A stretch of 64,000 nucleotides of DNA. It comes from Sequoia sempervirens (Eukaryota; Streptophyta; Pinopsida; Cupressales; Cupressaceae). Under the pieces are notes generated by a model. It was not told the origin of the DNA, searched no databases, and saw only the letters and a list, made by a program, of their open reading frames with translations. Position numbers and translations under genes: made by a program. The stretch spans positions 1 through 64,000 of the forward strand of contig VDFB02018306.1 of NCBI GenBank assembly GCA_007258455.2, read 5' to 3'. Below, one piece after another: positions 43,601 through 50,253 of this stretch. Every line of letters begins with the position of its first letter. Positions within the stretch are counted from its first letter, which is position 1.

Positions 43601-44587
43601 CACCCCAAACCGCTCAAATCACTATTTTGATCCCTTTTTTTGGCCATATTTTAATTCTTTGTCAAAAACCCTGACCTTAGTTTTTTTGCAATTTTTGCAG
43701 GCCACATGATCTTTTCCTGAAAACCCTAACCTGATTTTTCCTTACTTGAATCACAATTTTTAATTTTTTTTTAATCTTTTGGTTTGCTGATTTATTCCCA
43801 AGAGTGATTTTTGCTACTATGAAATTTTAATTCAGCTGACACAATTGAAATCAAGCCAAACTAGCATGAGAGCTAAAGACAGACCAAACTAACTTCCATG
43901 CTAGTGCATGGCATTACAAAAGACCATCTACTGCCTGTGAACCAAGCACTCATTGAGAAAGAATGAAACAAAGCTAAATGACGTAAATCCATAGAGAATA
44001 TGAAAGAAAACAACTTGGAGAAAAGGTAGGCTAGATATCATTTGCTGCAACCTTTTGATCAGTTTTGTGTCTGCAAAACTTCATTTTGATAGCAAACTTG
44101 AGTGAAAAAGTCAGGTATGTATGATGATTTTGTTTCAATGTAATATAGCGTTTAGATATCTTATTTACCATGAAATTTAAGGCACTTCTGTGGAAGGTAA
44201 TAGAAGGAACTAGGAAGGCTGCACCTTAAAAAGTGACTTGAATCAGTTAAGTTTTGTTATAGGCCACAGCTGATTGACGTTGAGATTTTTAGTTGCTTCT
44301 TAAGGAAAGATAGGGTAATGATGTCCAGGGGAAATTTGTGGGAATTTCATTTTTATTTGTTGATGTTTGTTTTGACATAAATTAAGTTCAGTTAAACATG
44401 TTAACCTGGATTTTTATGTGTTAACCTGCATAACATGGGTGCTTTTATGGCTTTCAGACTATCTGCTTAAATTCTCTTTTATGGTCTTGTCTGCAGGGTT
44501 GCATTGATAATTCTGCTCTTGATCGTGATATATGTCATCCTTGCAGTGGTTTGCAAGGGTGTGACCTTACCATCCTGTAGGAAATGA
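7435..44587 (+). CDS. VAMP711: VAMP71-class longin R-SNARE, four exons spanning 37 kb
   Basis: Joining 7435-7645, 21555-21745, 24303-24466 and 44497-44587 gives 657 nt, a 218-residue protein plus TGA. It opens [20 protein letters not shown], the VAMP711/713 signature, followed by a longin domain (about residues 1-110), an R-SNARE coiled coil (about 125-185) with the zero-layer arginine at R149 in VLERGDR, a tail anchor (about 190-208) and a ten-residue luminal end closing PSCRK. Plant VAMP71 proteins are about 220 residues, so it is full length with no internal stop. The family acts on the tonoplast and late endosome, pairing with Qa, Qb and Qc SNAREs and HOPS for vacuolar fusion (family knowledge). 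All introns are GT..AG, in phases 1, 0 and 2. The ATG begins the conserved family N-terminus. Only intron size is odd. I see no sign that it is a pseudogene, but expression cannot be judged. Confidence 0.95.
8030..8660 (+). repeat. Degenerate short tandem repeat in intron 1 (CATTCAGAGTTGGATG family)
   Basis: Variants of CATCCAGAGTTGGATG(C/T)AGTATTTTAC recur about every 35-60 bp across 600 bp, heavily mutated. The repeat runs into the left edge of the 3.43-kb duplicated segment at 8570. No coding sense is apparent. Confidence 0.5.
8916..9113 (-). other. Unrecognised 65-codon open stretch in the duplicated unit (and at 12351-12548)
   Basis: Both copies keep an open frame containing [20 protein letters not shown] followed by a [14 protein letters not shown] stretch. 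The composition is protein-like, but I recognise no family, and it is too short to call a gene. It could be a captured exon or chance. Confidence 0.2.
9700..10373 (-). repeat. 3' LTR of Copia #1, copy A (inner end approximate)
   Basis: On the minus strand a purine-rich ACAAGTGGAAAAT precedes TGTTGGGATAGGTGG at 10373, a polypurine tract and Copia-type LTR start. A minus-strand TATA box, CTATAAATAAG, lies at about 9991-10001. The distal LTR end could not be located, so 9700 is a guess. Confidence 0.55.
10374..11473 (-). pseudogene. Copia #1 reverse transcriptase/RNase H remnant, copy A
   Basis: Read on the minus strand with frameshifts, it gives late RT ([37 protein letters not shown]) and RNase H ([33 protein letters not shown], then [13 protein letters not shown]), followed by [20 protein letters not shown]. 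These are Ty1/Copia hallmarks in the right order. Gag, integrase and early RT are absent: the element is cut at 11474 by the plus-strand Copia LTR. Stops and frame changes make it non-functional. The longest open stretch is 10710-10979. Confidence 0.88.
11474..11994 (+). repeat. Truncated Copia #2 5' LTR in copy A
   Basis: It starts TGCTAGACATTTTAAGGG, as at 14909, and has a promoter-like CTATTTAAGACC and AATAAAG near its end. It stops at the duplication junction, 112 bp short of the full LTR. Confidence 0.8.
13135..13808 (-). repeat. 3' LTR of Copia #1, copy B (inner end approximate)
   Basis: It is the counterpart of 9700-10373 at the 3435-bp offset, with the same polypurine tract and TGTTGGGATAGG start on the minus strand. 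Confidence 0.55.
13875..14908 (-). pseudogene. Copia #1 reverse transcriptase/RNase H remnant, copy B
   Basis: This is the second copy of the minus-strand RT/RNase H remnant, produced by the 3.43-kb duplication. The RNase H stretch at 14145-14414 differs from copy A by one residue (Thr to Ala). Its 3' LTR starts (minus) at 13808. It is broken in the same places as copy A. Confidence 0.88.
14909..15541 (+). repeat. 5' LTR of Copia #2
   Basis: It has TG...CA ends with the primer-binding-site relic immediately after. Promoter-like CTATTTAAGACC lies near 15293 and AATAAAG near 15354. Confidence 0.75.
15620..15905 (+). repeat. Degenerate tandem repeat in the Copia #2 leader
   Basis: Units of roughly 70-90 bp recur three to four times. 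Each has GGGTGTGATGCC, a short CAATGATTGAA palindrome-like block and CTTGTGAAAGGC. They lie between the primer-binding site and gag. Function unknown. Confidence 0.5.
16528..16588 (+). repeat. Left arm of a 61-bp near-perfect inverted repeat
   Basis: It is the reverse complement of 17233-17293 with one mismatch in 61 bp. The right arm lies where Copia RT begins and fits its coding sense ([10 protein letters not shown]), so this arm, inside gag, is probably an inverted copy of it. Confidence 0.85.
17233..17293 (-). repeat. Right arm of the 61-bp inverted repeat
   Basis: It pairs with 16528-16588 across a 644-bp spacer. The single mismatch is the A/G in AAGCAG(A/G)TATGG. Confidence 0.85.
17706..18487. 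other. Intron 1, no gene recognised
   Basis: About 780 bp of AT-rich DNA without transposon motifs. A short phrase, AAGAAATAG-TATGGATGTTATGAGTCTTG / AATAAATAG-CATAGATATTCTAAGTTTTG, recurs near 18040 and 18110, suggesting a weak old duplication. Confidence 0.4.
18488..18666 (-). mobile_element. tRNA-derived SINE with target-site duplications
   Basis: On the minus strand it begins near GGCATGGTGTGATGGTTAAG (box A-like) and about 30 bases later has GGTTCACACCCC (box B-like). These are the two internal Pol III promoter elements of a tRNA head. It ends CTCTTAATAAAAAAAG, an A-rich tail. It is flanked by AATGACTATACCATAA (18472-18487) and AATGACTATGCCATAA (18667-18682), a 16-bp target duplication with one mismatch. 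Length and structure fit a plant SINE. Confidence 0.85.
18683..19429. other. Intron 1, no gene recognised
   Basis: AT-rich DNA with no ORF, repeat or transposon signature that I can support. Confidence 0.4.
19430..19980 (+). repeat. LTR-like GC-richer block in intron 1
   Basis: GC-richer DNA contains TCTATAAATACCC (about 19675-19687), an LTR-style TATA box, and further on the compact hairpin-capable GGGGGTTGCCACCCCC near 19947-19963. Several GGGACATTTCCC, GGACTTCC and GTCC phrases repeat at 19440-19600. It looks like an LTR or a fragment of one, but no partner copy, polypurine tract or primer-binding site is present. Confidence 0.4.
20112..20862 (+). pseudogene. BIG-type ARF guanine-nucleotide exchange factor, C-terminal fragment
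   Basis: Reading with frame changes gives [20 protein letters not shown] then [20 protein letters not shown], next [13 protein letters not shown], then [20 protein letters not shown] followed by PKFA, and finally [15 protein letters not shown]. The order and phrases match the HEAT-repeat region near the C-terminus of plant BIG1-BIG3 Sec7 ARF-GEFs (ETCTLA-QLVVDL-VKFY--VNPLL, QSLA, W-EVVSSLKEA, VVTDAK). Stops, frameshifts and an internal tandem duplication make it non-functional. No intron-like gap is seen between the blocks, so it may be a retrocopy carried in by a transposon, or a piece of a duplicated gene. Subgroup is uncertain. Confidence 0.8.
20331..20862 (+). repeat. 273-bp tandem duplication within the ARF-GEF pseudogene
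   Basis: Copy 1 (20331-20603) and copy 2 (20604-20862) are nearly identical, both starting GTGGACACAGTTTTTGTCATC. Only a handful of substitutions separate them, so this duplication is much younger than the pseudogene itself. Confidence 0.92.
20863..21554. other. 3' end of intron 1, no other feature
   Basis: AT-rich sequence leading to the exon 2 acceptor. No repeat or ORF is supported. Confidence 0.5.
21555..21745 (+). CDS. VAMP711: VAMP71 exon 2: end of longin domain, start of SNARE motif
   Basis: The acceptor is TTTCTTGCAG at 21545-21554. The split codon 71 becomes AGG (Arg) and the exon continues [20 protein letters not shown], then [20 protein letters not shown], ending RIRGEMSQ. All of this is standard VAMP71 sequence between the longin fold and the SNARE helix. 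The donor is CAG|GTAAGG at 21746 (phase 0). It covers residues 71-134. Confidence 0.95.
22329..23012. mobile_element. Foldback/MITE-like element in intron 2 with nested inverted modules
   Basis: The outer arms, about 22329-22496 and 22828-23012, are inverted copies of one another for about 170 bp, starting GAAATATTA and continuing AATATTGGAGCACACAA. Inside, the module from CCAAAATAAGAGGATG to AATGAAGAAATGCAAGATGCAAG recurs in both orientations: forward at about 22372, 22556 and 22709, and reverse at about 22646-22700 and 22828-22928. It carries no transposase. Structure and size fit a non-autonomous foldback or long-TIR MITE. Confidence 0.8.
23390..23430 (+). ncRNA. tRNA-like head fragment (Ser/Leu-type box A)
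   Basis: TTGCCCGAGTGGTCAAGGC followed by ACCGATCTGCTA matches the 5' half of a plant tRNA-Ser or tRNA-Leu, including a perfect box A and D-arm. No 3' half or box B follows, so it is not a working tRNA gene. It is more likely a SINE head or tRNA pseudogene fragment. Confidence 0.4.
23957..24087 (+). repeat. Cluster of GAGTC/GACTC motifs
   Basis: In 130 bp there are at least nine GAGTC, GACTC or ACTCG motifs, many arranged palindromically (for example GACTCGCCGAGTC at 24060-24072). The composition differs from the flanking AT-rich intron. It may be a fragment of a repetitive element; I cannot name it. Confidence 0.45.
24303..24466 (+). CDS. VAMP711: VAMP71 exon 3: R-SNARE coiled coil
   Basis: The acceptor is CATTTTTTCAG at 24292-24302. 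The exon reads [20 protein letters not shown] and then [20 protein letters not shown], the membrane-proximal heptads of the R-SNARE helix with the zero-layer Arg in LERGDR. The basic and tryptophan-rich linker MWWRNVKLW follows. The donor TG|GTATGT at 24467 splits the codon of W189. It covers residues 135-189. Confidence 0.95.
24467..25585. other. Start of intron 3, no gene recognised
   Basis: AT-rich DNA with several short ORFs but no family similarity, transposon end or tandem repeat that I can support. Confidence 0.4.
25586..26790 (+). repeat. Probable solo LTR or LTR fragment in intron 3
   Basis: TGATGTCCCCAAAATCGTACC at 25588 resembles a plant LTR start. About 1.1 kb further, GCAGATATATAAATGG (about 26694-26709) provides a TATA box with a plausible start site and short downstream region. 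The first 400 bp are extremely AT-rich. No partner LTR is in the window, and the ends are approximate. Confidence 0.4.
27346..30983 (+). pseudogene. Copia #3 gag-pol remnant
   Basis: Gag: [20 protein letters not shown] then [18 protein letters not shown] (27368-27520). Integrase: [11 protein letters not shown], then [17 protein letters not shown] and [17 protein letters not shown] on either side of frame changes. [12 protein letters not shown] and [15 protein letters not shown] (the YVDD motif reads YVND), then [18 protein letters not shown]. RNase [21 protein letters not shown] and [14 protein letters not shown], ending [20 protein letters not shown] and a stop at 30984. Stops and frameshifts occur throughout, and the RT Asp is mutated. 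It is non-functional. Confidence 0.85.
29196..29230 (+). other. G-run cluster with quadruplex potential
   Basis: GGGCTGGGGGGCTGGGGGGC followed by TGGGGGAGGGGGCG contains at least five runs of three or more G with one- or two-base loops. It lies in the linker between integrase and RT of Copia #3. This base composition occurs nowhere else nearby. Confidence 0.7.
31712..31803 (+). repeat. 46-bp direct repeat, two copies
   Basis: TTGTCTAGAAGTGAAGAGGA and the following 26 bases are repeated head to tail (31712-31757 and 31758-31803) with one substitution. Confidence 0.9.
31804..32863. other. Intron 3 stretch, no gene recognised
   Basis: This is T-rich and AT-rich DNA. From 32455 to 32660 it is almost wholly A and T. 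No ORF or transposon motif is supported. Confidence 0.4.
32864..33262 (-). pseudogene. DUF4283-type LINE ORF1 / zinc-knuckle protein fragment
   Basis: The 132-codon open stretch reads [20 protein letters not shown], then [25 protein letters not shown], then [31 protein letters not shown]. This is the pattern of plant DUF4283 domains: W near the start, GFF-F-F, GPW-F, W-P-F-P, and VWV-LP-LP-EFW. Such domains occur in ORF1 of plant L1-like LINEs and related proteins. Start and C-terminal zinc knuckle are missing, and there is no adjoining ORF2 in the right position. Confidence 0.75.
33263..34270. other. Intron 3 stretch, no gene recognised
   Basis: The plus strand at 33640-34190 is purine-rich, so the minus strand shows open stretches rich in Ser, Thr and Pro. 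I recognise no family and treat these as composition effects. Confidence 0.4.
34271..34441 (+). repeat. LTR 3' end with initiator-Met primer-binding site, isolated
   Basis: It starts GTTGCAAGGTGTGCACCC and ends GCAACAATTGGTATTAGAGC. The last part is an LTR end followed by the Met-tRNA primer-binding site TGGTATCAGAGC with one change. The same family lies in inverse orientation at 42737-42910. No body of the element is recognisable downstream. Confidence 0.7.
34442..35739. other. Intron 3 stretch, no gene recognised
   Basis: Short ORFs on both strands give no family match. The 3' side (35300 on) may be the non-coding tail of the minus-strand LINE fragment that follows. Confidence 0.35.
35740..36840 (-). 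pseudogene. LINE ORF2 C-terminal fragment: zf-RVT and RNase H
   Basis: Read on the minus strand from 36840, [16 protein letters not shown], then [20 protein letters not shown] followed by [18 protein letters not shown], is the zf-RVT domain that follows LINE reverse transcriptases (C-x2-C...H). Further on, [35 protein letters not shown] and [11 protein letters not shown] are the plant LINE RNase H (RVT_3) pattern with its Glu and Asp residues. Frameshifts separate the two. The RT itself is absent: the fragment is cut near 36840, close to the Copia insertion at 36885. Confidence 0.8.
36885..37081 (+). repeat. 5' LTR of Copia #4 (197 bp)
   Basis: It is identical to 42035-42231 except for A/G, C/T and A/G changes in the CTACTCC, CACGTCC and CCTATG words. 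The ends form the short inverted repeat TATTA/TAATA. Confidence 0.95.
37082..37938 (+). other. Primer-binding site and untranslated leader of Copia #4
   Basis: TGGTATCAGAGC at 37082-37093 is the Met-tRNA primer site. An 857-bp leader precedes gag. It is richer in CG dinucleotides than its surroundings and contains a 34-bp direct repeat (GATCTCCAGGAACCCACGTT and onward) at 37207-37240 and 37241-37270. It could hold the RNA packaging and dimerisation signals, but that is inference. Confidence 0.8.
37939..42040 (+). pseudogene. Copia #4 gag-pol polyprotein, broken by ten TAG stops and three frameshifts
   Basis: From ATG 37939 one frame runs through gag ([14 protein letters not shown], then [16 protein letters not shown]), zinc knuckle [14 protein letters not shown] (38665-38706), protease [12 protein letters not shown] (catalytic Asp kept, next Ser now Phe), integrase [24 protein letters not shown] and SDNGGEF to 40242. 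After frameshifts near 40321-40327, 40876 and 41075 it continues through RT ([19 protein letters not shown]) and RNase H ([20 protein letters not shown]), ending at TAA 42038 just inside the 3' LTR. In-frame TAG codons start at 37975, 38623, 38782, 38980, 39154, 39292, 39577, 40240, 40541 and 41669. The single-base loss at 41075 falls within the RT Y-V-D-D catalytic motif. Confidence 0.93.
42035..42231 (+). repeat. 3' LTR of Copia #4 (197 bp)
   Basis: It follows the polypurine tract AAGGGAGGG. The last coding codons of RNase H overlap its first bases. It matches 36885-37081 at 194 of 197 positions. Confidence 0.95.
42232..44496. other. 3' part of intron 3, no gene
   Basis: After the Copia there is a G-rich stretch and a short (TA)n run (42258-42272), then AT-rich DNA apart from the inverted LTR fragment at 42737-42910. 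The last 450 bases lead to the exon 4 acceptor. Confidence 0.5.
42737..42910 (-). repeat. LTR 3' end with primer-binding site, minus orientation
   Basis: It is the reverse complement of the fragment at 34271-34441, about 85-90 percent alike by eye. On the minus strand it ends GCAACAATTGGTATCAGAGC, with a perfect Met-tRNA primer-binding word. The two fragments form an inverted pair around the LINE fragment and Copia #4. Confidence 0.75.
44497..44587 (+). CDS. VAMP711: VAMP71 exon 4: C-terminal membrane anchor and stop
   Basis: The acceptor is GTCTTGTCTGCAG at 44484-44496. The first base completes W189, then [19 protein letters not shown] forms the single membrane helix (190-208), followed by [10 protein letters not shown] and TGA at 44585-44587. 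The LPSC-x-K end matches the short luminal tail of VAMP711-713. It lies 20 kb from exon 3 and was found by reading the three frames for a hydrophobic segment that fits a phase-2 acceptor. Confidence 0.93.
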
Positions 44588-44990
44588 GTGGTGATGATTG
44601 AAATGTTTTTATTAGTTTTTTTCCTGTATTTTATAAGCTGAAGGTGTTTTCTAGGTTGGAATCCTAGCAGGTGATGCTATGGTCATATTATTGTATTAAA
44701 GTTTTGGTCATTTGCCTTGTGCATATTGGACTTTGTTGGCCTTGAAGGGATGACACAGTGTTTGGTTTGTAACAAATTTCAGGCTTTTGTCTACAATCCT
44801 TAATTGTGCTCTCATTGTTTTAAATTTTCTTGGAAAAGTGGGATATACTTTAATAATGTTTATATGCTGTTTGCATTTTTTTATAAGCTCAATCACTTTA
44901 TGGACTGTATGCTAATGTACATGATTAAAAGGCCAAGCACTCCAATAATATGCAATTCAGTCTACGTCATTTGTTTTTGCAGCTTCTAGT
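44588..44990 (+). other. Probable 3' UTR of the VAMP71 gene
   Basis: The sequence after the TGA is T-rich and repeat-free for about 400 bp, as expected for a plant 3' UTR. AATAAT at 44945-44950 is a possible poly(A) signal. The true end cannot be set from sequence. Confidence 0.4.
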
Positions 44991-46147
44991 AGAAATCTTG
45001 CTTGTTTGGGTTGGTGTGATTTTGTAAGAAAAACTAATTAAACTCTTTGCAAGAACTGATACTTGTTGGGTGGTTGTGCTACAATATTCAATTGGAGAAT
45101 ACTCGATATACCCTACACACATTTATGTATAGAAGAACACACCAACTTGAAATTATCTGCTTCACATAACTTAAAAATTGTTTCAGAAGTCCAGAGTTCA
45201 CCAGGAGCTTAAACCAATTTCATTTCTAATAATACACAAGAGGCAGTTATAGACACAGCCATATGGTGGATCCAAACCTACCTACCAACATAAAAAAGAA
45301 GCAATTGATATCCATTTCACATTGATGCTGATTCCATTTGTCAATAACTCGTTTTGAAATGGAAGATCTAGCCAACTCACCTTCCAAAAATTCAAGCCGT
45401 TCCCAAGTGCTTGGAAAATGTTCATAATATGTTGACATGACCAAAACAGCTGCTTGGATGCACCAAAATTTTATGGAAATAAACTACTTTATCAGAAATC
45501 CATGGTATTTAATAATTCATAGCAGCAAAAATATTTCAGAGAAAAATGACAAACTAAAAGTATAAGATTTTTTGAAAAAATGGAGATTTAAACAGGAAAA
45601 AATAGACTAAAAAAATGTTGAAAAATAGACAAAAACTACTTGTTTTGGAAATTTAAAGGCATTTCCATAGTACAGAGATGTAGAGAGCAAATGAAATGGA
45701 GAGTTTAGCCCATGAATTGTTCAAATGAAAAGTTTGTCTAAAATACTAGAATGCAGTGTAGCATGTAAGCTTTGCTAGTAAGTAATTTTCTGGTAAGTTT
45801 TGTATGAAGTTGATAAGAGTTATTGCTAAGTTAACAATAAAACATTTCACTAAATGATATGTGAGTGAATCTCTAGTCTTGTATGATGTGAGTGGATGGT
45901 AAAATGTTACTAACAACATTGCATTCCAAAATATTATTAATAATAAAATGTTTAATCATACAGACCGCATTATCATATCAAATTTTGAAGTCTTTGAAAG
46001 CTTAGTAAGACCTCTAAACAACTACAATAAACATGTTTGCATCCTAGAAATATAAAAGAAAAAAAACATTTTATCACTAAAGAATTTTCAAGTAGGAAAC
46101 TTGAAAGAATATATCATCCAAATAAAAATCTACTCAATCGATAAAAG
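44991..46147. other. Downstream of the gene, no feature recognised
   Basis: AT-rich DNA without supported ORFs, repeats or transposon ends. Confidence 0.4.
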
Positions 46148-46248
46148 AGAAACCATTTCTTGTAACAGGTAGAGTAAAATGGGCATGAATTATGCATTTT
46201 CAAATATTCATGCCCATTTGACTCTACTAGCTATGAGAAATGGTTTCT
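46148..46248. repeat. Hairpin-forming inverted repeat, 43-nt arms and 15-nt loop
   Basis: The left arm 46148-46190 (AGAAACCATTTCT to AAATGGGCATGAAT) pairs with the right arm 46206-46248, with six mismatches in 43 positions. The short loop and imperfect long stem resemble a small-RNA precursor or a minimal foldback transposon. Nothing in the sequence shows transcription. Confidence 0.75.
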
Positions 46249-46822
46249 ACAAAAACAAGTTGCATTCAAAAGCTTTGCTATTAAACCAAACCTTCAAATT
46301 TAGGGAAAGTGTTGGCTCATATAAACTAGAAGTAGAAGATAGACACAAAACATGTTTTAATATAGATATGCATAATATCAAAATAAGCATACAAAATCAT
46401 AATGCCCAAGATTTTGATGTCACATAGATTGAACATCTTGGTGCAATATTGTGTTACATATAAATACCAGGTTGGTGTGTTTATGCAAACAAGGACAACA
46501 TGAGAGAAGGATAAAATGTTATTAAGACACTGATGATCTACACAATATTACCTCTTCACTTCTAGTAATGAGACTATCTAAAAGAATGAAACTATAACAT
46601 TGCCATATTCATCAAGCAAAGCAATGATATGACAAAGAGCCTAAATTAGCATTAAATTCAAGACATTTAGCTAGAAATATAGATTATTTCTTTCAGGAGA
46701 ACAAATTTACAAGGCTACCACTGTAGAAAAAAATAGACCATCAAATGTTGTTTGGATCAAATAACCAACCGATCTTCATAATAACAATTCAATTGTGCAT
46801 AAAATCAAAATAAGAAGTGGAC
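46249..46822. other. No gene or supported feature
   Basis: AT-rich DNA between the hairpin and the diverged repeat. Confidence 0.4.
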
Positions 46823-47317
46823 ACAAAATTAAACCATGATAAAGTAGACATCAAATATGAAGTAGACACAATGAGCTAAAATATAACCTCGAAATATAGG
46901 CCATTCACCTCTCTTAATAGTAAAATACTATCTCATTGGCTAGTAGCCCCACCAAAATAAAATATATTAATATTTTTTATCGTGTTAATTTAAATTGAAA
47001 GATCCTTTTGATATGCACATTGAAATTTTTATTTAACATTCAATGTAGATAAGTAGACACAATTGAACCATGTGACATCATATTAATGGTATTGACAAAA
47101 ATCATAGCATCTAAGTATAGATAAAATTAACCATGATAAAGAAGTATGAATAGTGAGCTAAAATAAAACCTTGGAATATAGACCATTCACCTGTCATAAT
47201 AGTAAAATACTCTTTGAATGGAAGCCTAACCAAACTAAAATAGATTTGACAGTTTTTATCTTTTTAATTTAAATTGAAAGATACTTGTGATGTGCACATA
47301 GAAAATTTTATTTAACA
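46823..47317 (+). repeat. Diverged direct repeat, two copies about 290 bp apart
   Basis: Copies at 46823-47038 and 47118-47317 share ordered blocks: ACCATGATAAAG, TGAGCTAAAATA, CCATTCACCT, TAATAGTAAAATACT and TTTAATTTAAATTGAAAGAT, then TATTTAACA. Many substitutions and gaps indicate an old duplication. Confidence 0.75.
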
Positions 47318-48129
47318 AATTATTCATCTATTTGTATGTGGTGGTTGAATTTTGTGTAAATACTATTTATATGGTGTGAAGTTATAGAATGTATTTGCAA
47401 CATTGTTACAACAAAAAATTGCTTACCTTAGACTCAAATGTACCACCTCTCAATTCTTTGCAAGTTTGCAACTAGTTGCACCTTCTATGCACATCTCGAT
47501 GAGCTCCCATTTGTAGTTGTGCCCTAAAAAATTGTGTGACTATGTTATTCATAAAATATTTTGCCATTTCATAGGTTTCAAGGGTTTCACACGAGGTGGG
47601 AGATTAATTAAGGTTTTAGAAGTGATTTTTATGCAATTTAAATACAAAAAAATTATTGAAAATCCTAGTCAATAGTTTTTTAAAAAGACGAGATTTTTTT
47701 GGGGAAAATCGTTTGAAGGACTATTCACAAAAATCAAGTATATTTGGGATTTTTTGGAGAATTTTGCTTCTATAGTATTTATTAGGTGGTTCATTTGTGA
47801 TTTTAACTAAAGCTATTTCGTTAAAAACACAAGAATTTTTATATGCACTTTACAATGGCATTTTTTGTTGATGATTATTTTCTTTTCAACTTCAACTTAC
47901 AATGACATTTTTTTGTTGATGTTTTTGATTAAGGTAAAATAGGATTTTGATAGGGCCCAAACCCTTGTACAAGAAGGATGTTAAGGCAATAAAGCTCAAC
48001 AAAACAACAAATGGAAACCACCAAATGCTAGCAACAAAACAACTTCACAACAACAAAAATCAGCTAACTAACAATAAAATTAGTTGACAAAGGGTGAAAC
48101 AATACCTAACAAACGACCAACCTGAGATA
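47318..48129. other. No gene; possibly LINE 3' flank
   Basis: T-rich then A/C-rich sequence next to the 3' side of the minus-strand LINE ORF1 remnant. It is probably part of that element, but no landmark proves it. Confidence 0.3.
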
Positions 48130-49620
48130 GATTGGTGTGAAGCCAAATTGTTCCTAAGAACTTTGATTAACCACAACCATCTTATCTTTAATGCTAAGAT
48201 CCTTTTGCACAAGTCTCATTGTTTTGGAAGATCTAGAAAGATCTAGAGGGCAACAAGTCATCCCAACTTTTGACCTCGAAGCCTTTCTTTGAACCTTGGT
48301 TGAAGGGGTCTTGATCAACTCTATCTTTAGGAGCACCCCCCTTGCTTCCCTTCTATGCAACCACAATAGCGACATCACAATCATTATCAAATATTGGTGC
48401 ATCTTCTTTTTTTGTGAAATTGGATAGTGTTTCTTGTTGCTTAAGCAAACATGGACATGGTCTGTTTTAAAGAAACAATGACCAAAAACTATAGAGTTTT
48501 TGAAATCAATCTACTACACCCAATTAACTAGGGTAGATGATAAGGTAATCCGTGAAGCAACTTGTCCTTCTCCACAAGAACACTAAATCTTGGAAACAAC
48601 AAATGTTTCTTGAATTTTGTGATTGCATTTGTCCCAATGTATTGTCCATAATTATTAGCAATGCCCATAAATCTCTATTCATCCTAGTATTCCAATGACA
48701 ACCTCGATAATCTAACCCAAATTGTAAACTTGTTGATACTATCTTTCATTGGATTAAAACTTGGAGACCAATTTTTAAGGAAAATACCATTTTCCCAATA
48801 AACCAAGGGCCTTCCAAAAGGATCCTTGAATGATTGTTTGGGTTCATAAATGAAAAGAAGAGCAAGCACCTAAACTCGCCCCCTTAGTTTCCATTTTTGA
48901 AGCACTGTCTTCTAATAACATCAATGTTCGGGCAAAGTTTGTAGAATCTCCCAACAAGCAAGCTCTTGAGCCAAGCAACAAAACTATTAGTGGGAGGGTT
49001 CATAATGGTGATATGGTGAATTCACCTCTCCCCCAAAGCTTGGAACGAACAATAACACCAAGTAAGATTTGGGGAGGGACATCTAGATGAAGCTCCTCAA
49101 CCAAAGGAATTAAGTGAATCCTCCACTACAACTTGAGCATCAAGTCTACATGTAGTAGCAACATTCTTCAATGGGCCAATCACCATAGGGAATTGGCCCT
49201 TAGTGACACCACACACAACTATCTTGTGGGAAATCTTGTCCTACAAACACTAGTCATTTGTTGCCTTGGCTACCCTAACCATCAAAATAGTCAACACCTT
49301 ACAAGCCCCATTGAGATCAACAATAGAGTTAAGAGAAACATCCACCTTGCTTGGCACAAGGTTTTGAGGTGAGGGAAGCACAAAACCTCTTGTTAGAGCT
49401 TGCCCAAGGTTGCTTGACACAAACCTAGACAAAGTTGGCCTTCTTAAAGATGATTGGACTTATAGCATAGATCTCTATGCCTCCAACCACATCTCCATAA
49501 GGGACTCATCTTTGTTAGCCACATCCCAATCATCCAAATTTGGCTCATCCTCACCATCATCATCCCCTTTGTTAGCTTTGAACCCACTTTGTATCCCTTT
49601 TCCATTCATCTGCTCCATAT
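48130..49620 (-). pseudogene. LINE ORF1 remnant with DUF4283 domain
   Basis: On the minus strand a start MEQMNGKGIQSGF at 49620 leads to an acidic stretch (GDDDGEDEPNLDDWD). After several stops and frameshifts, SFVAWLKSLLVGRFYKLCPN then IDVIRR appears near 48920-49000, then GRPLVYWENGIFLKNWSPSF and NKFTIWVRLSRLSLEY at 48684-48800. LVG-F---PNID-IR, GP/GR-W, W-P-F-P and WVRL are DUF4283 landmarks. No ORF2 is recognisable downstream (lower coordinates). Confidence 0.7.
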
Positions 49621-50248
49621 TTTAAAGAATATTGTTGCAAATGCCATATAACCTAGTAATTGAAATGAGGAATGATATTTTGAGTCCAAGTAAATCCTAA
49701 TCCCATCCCTTAGAAAGTGTAAGTTTGACAAACACCTTCAATAGGTAATAATTCTATTTAAATATTTATTTTCTAGGGGTTCAACATCCCCTGTCATTAA
49801 AGCAACATGGACCTAAGCTTGAAATCCTAGTATGTTATAACCTTTACCATGCAAACTTTTAGCTGCTTATCTACATTTTTGAGGTTCAATTAATATTTTT
49901 TCATGTTAGGTAGTCACATATTTCCAATAAAAAATGATAAGACATTATAGCATTCTAGCCATTAATACTATATGGCAACTTTTGTCCTTACAAAGTGAGT
50001 GAGTGCTTTGTATGTTTTAGTGGTGTCATGACAAGATGAATTTTGTTCTTCCTTGCTATCATCATTTGTACAAGAATTGGAAGCCCTCAATAATACATTG
50101 TAAGAAACATCTATTGCTTGAATAAAAGCTTGGGTTTATGCTTTTAGACATTGCCATCCAACCTATGGGTGATATTCTAGTTGTGGTTTGTGAAGATGAT
50201 CCCACTTGTTTCGTTCAAAGTTCTACAAAGACTTCAACTTTAGAGGGA
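49621..50248. other. No gene recognised
   Basis: AT-rich DNA ahead of the LTR element. The pre-insertion site TTTAGAGGGAATGTAGAGGG can be reconstructed from both flanks. Confidence 0.45.
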
Positions 50249-50253
50249 ATGTA

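Noticed and set aside
45247..45444. Minus-strand 65-codon ORF after the SNARE gene as a possible small gene.
   Set aside because: There are no family motifs, no supporting context and no sign of splice or regulatory signals.
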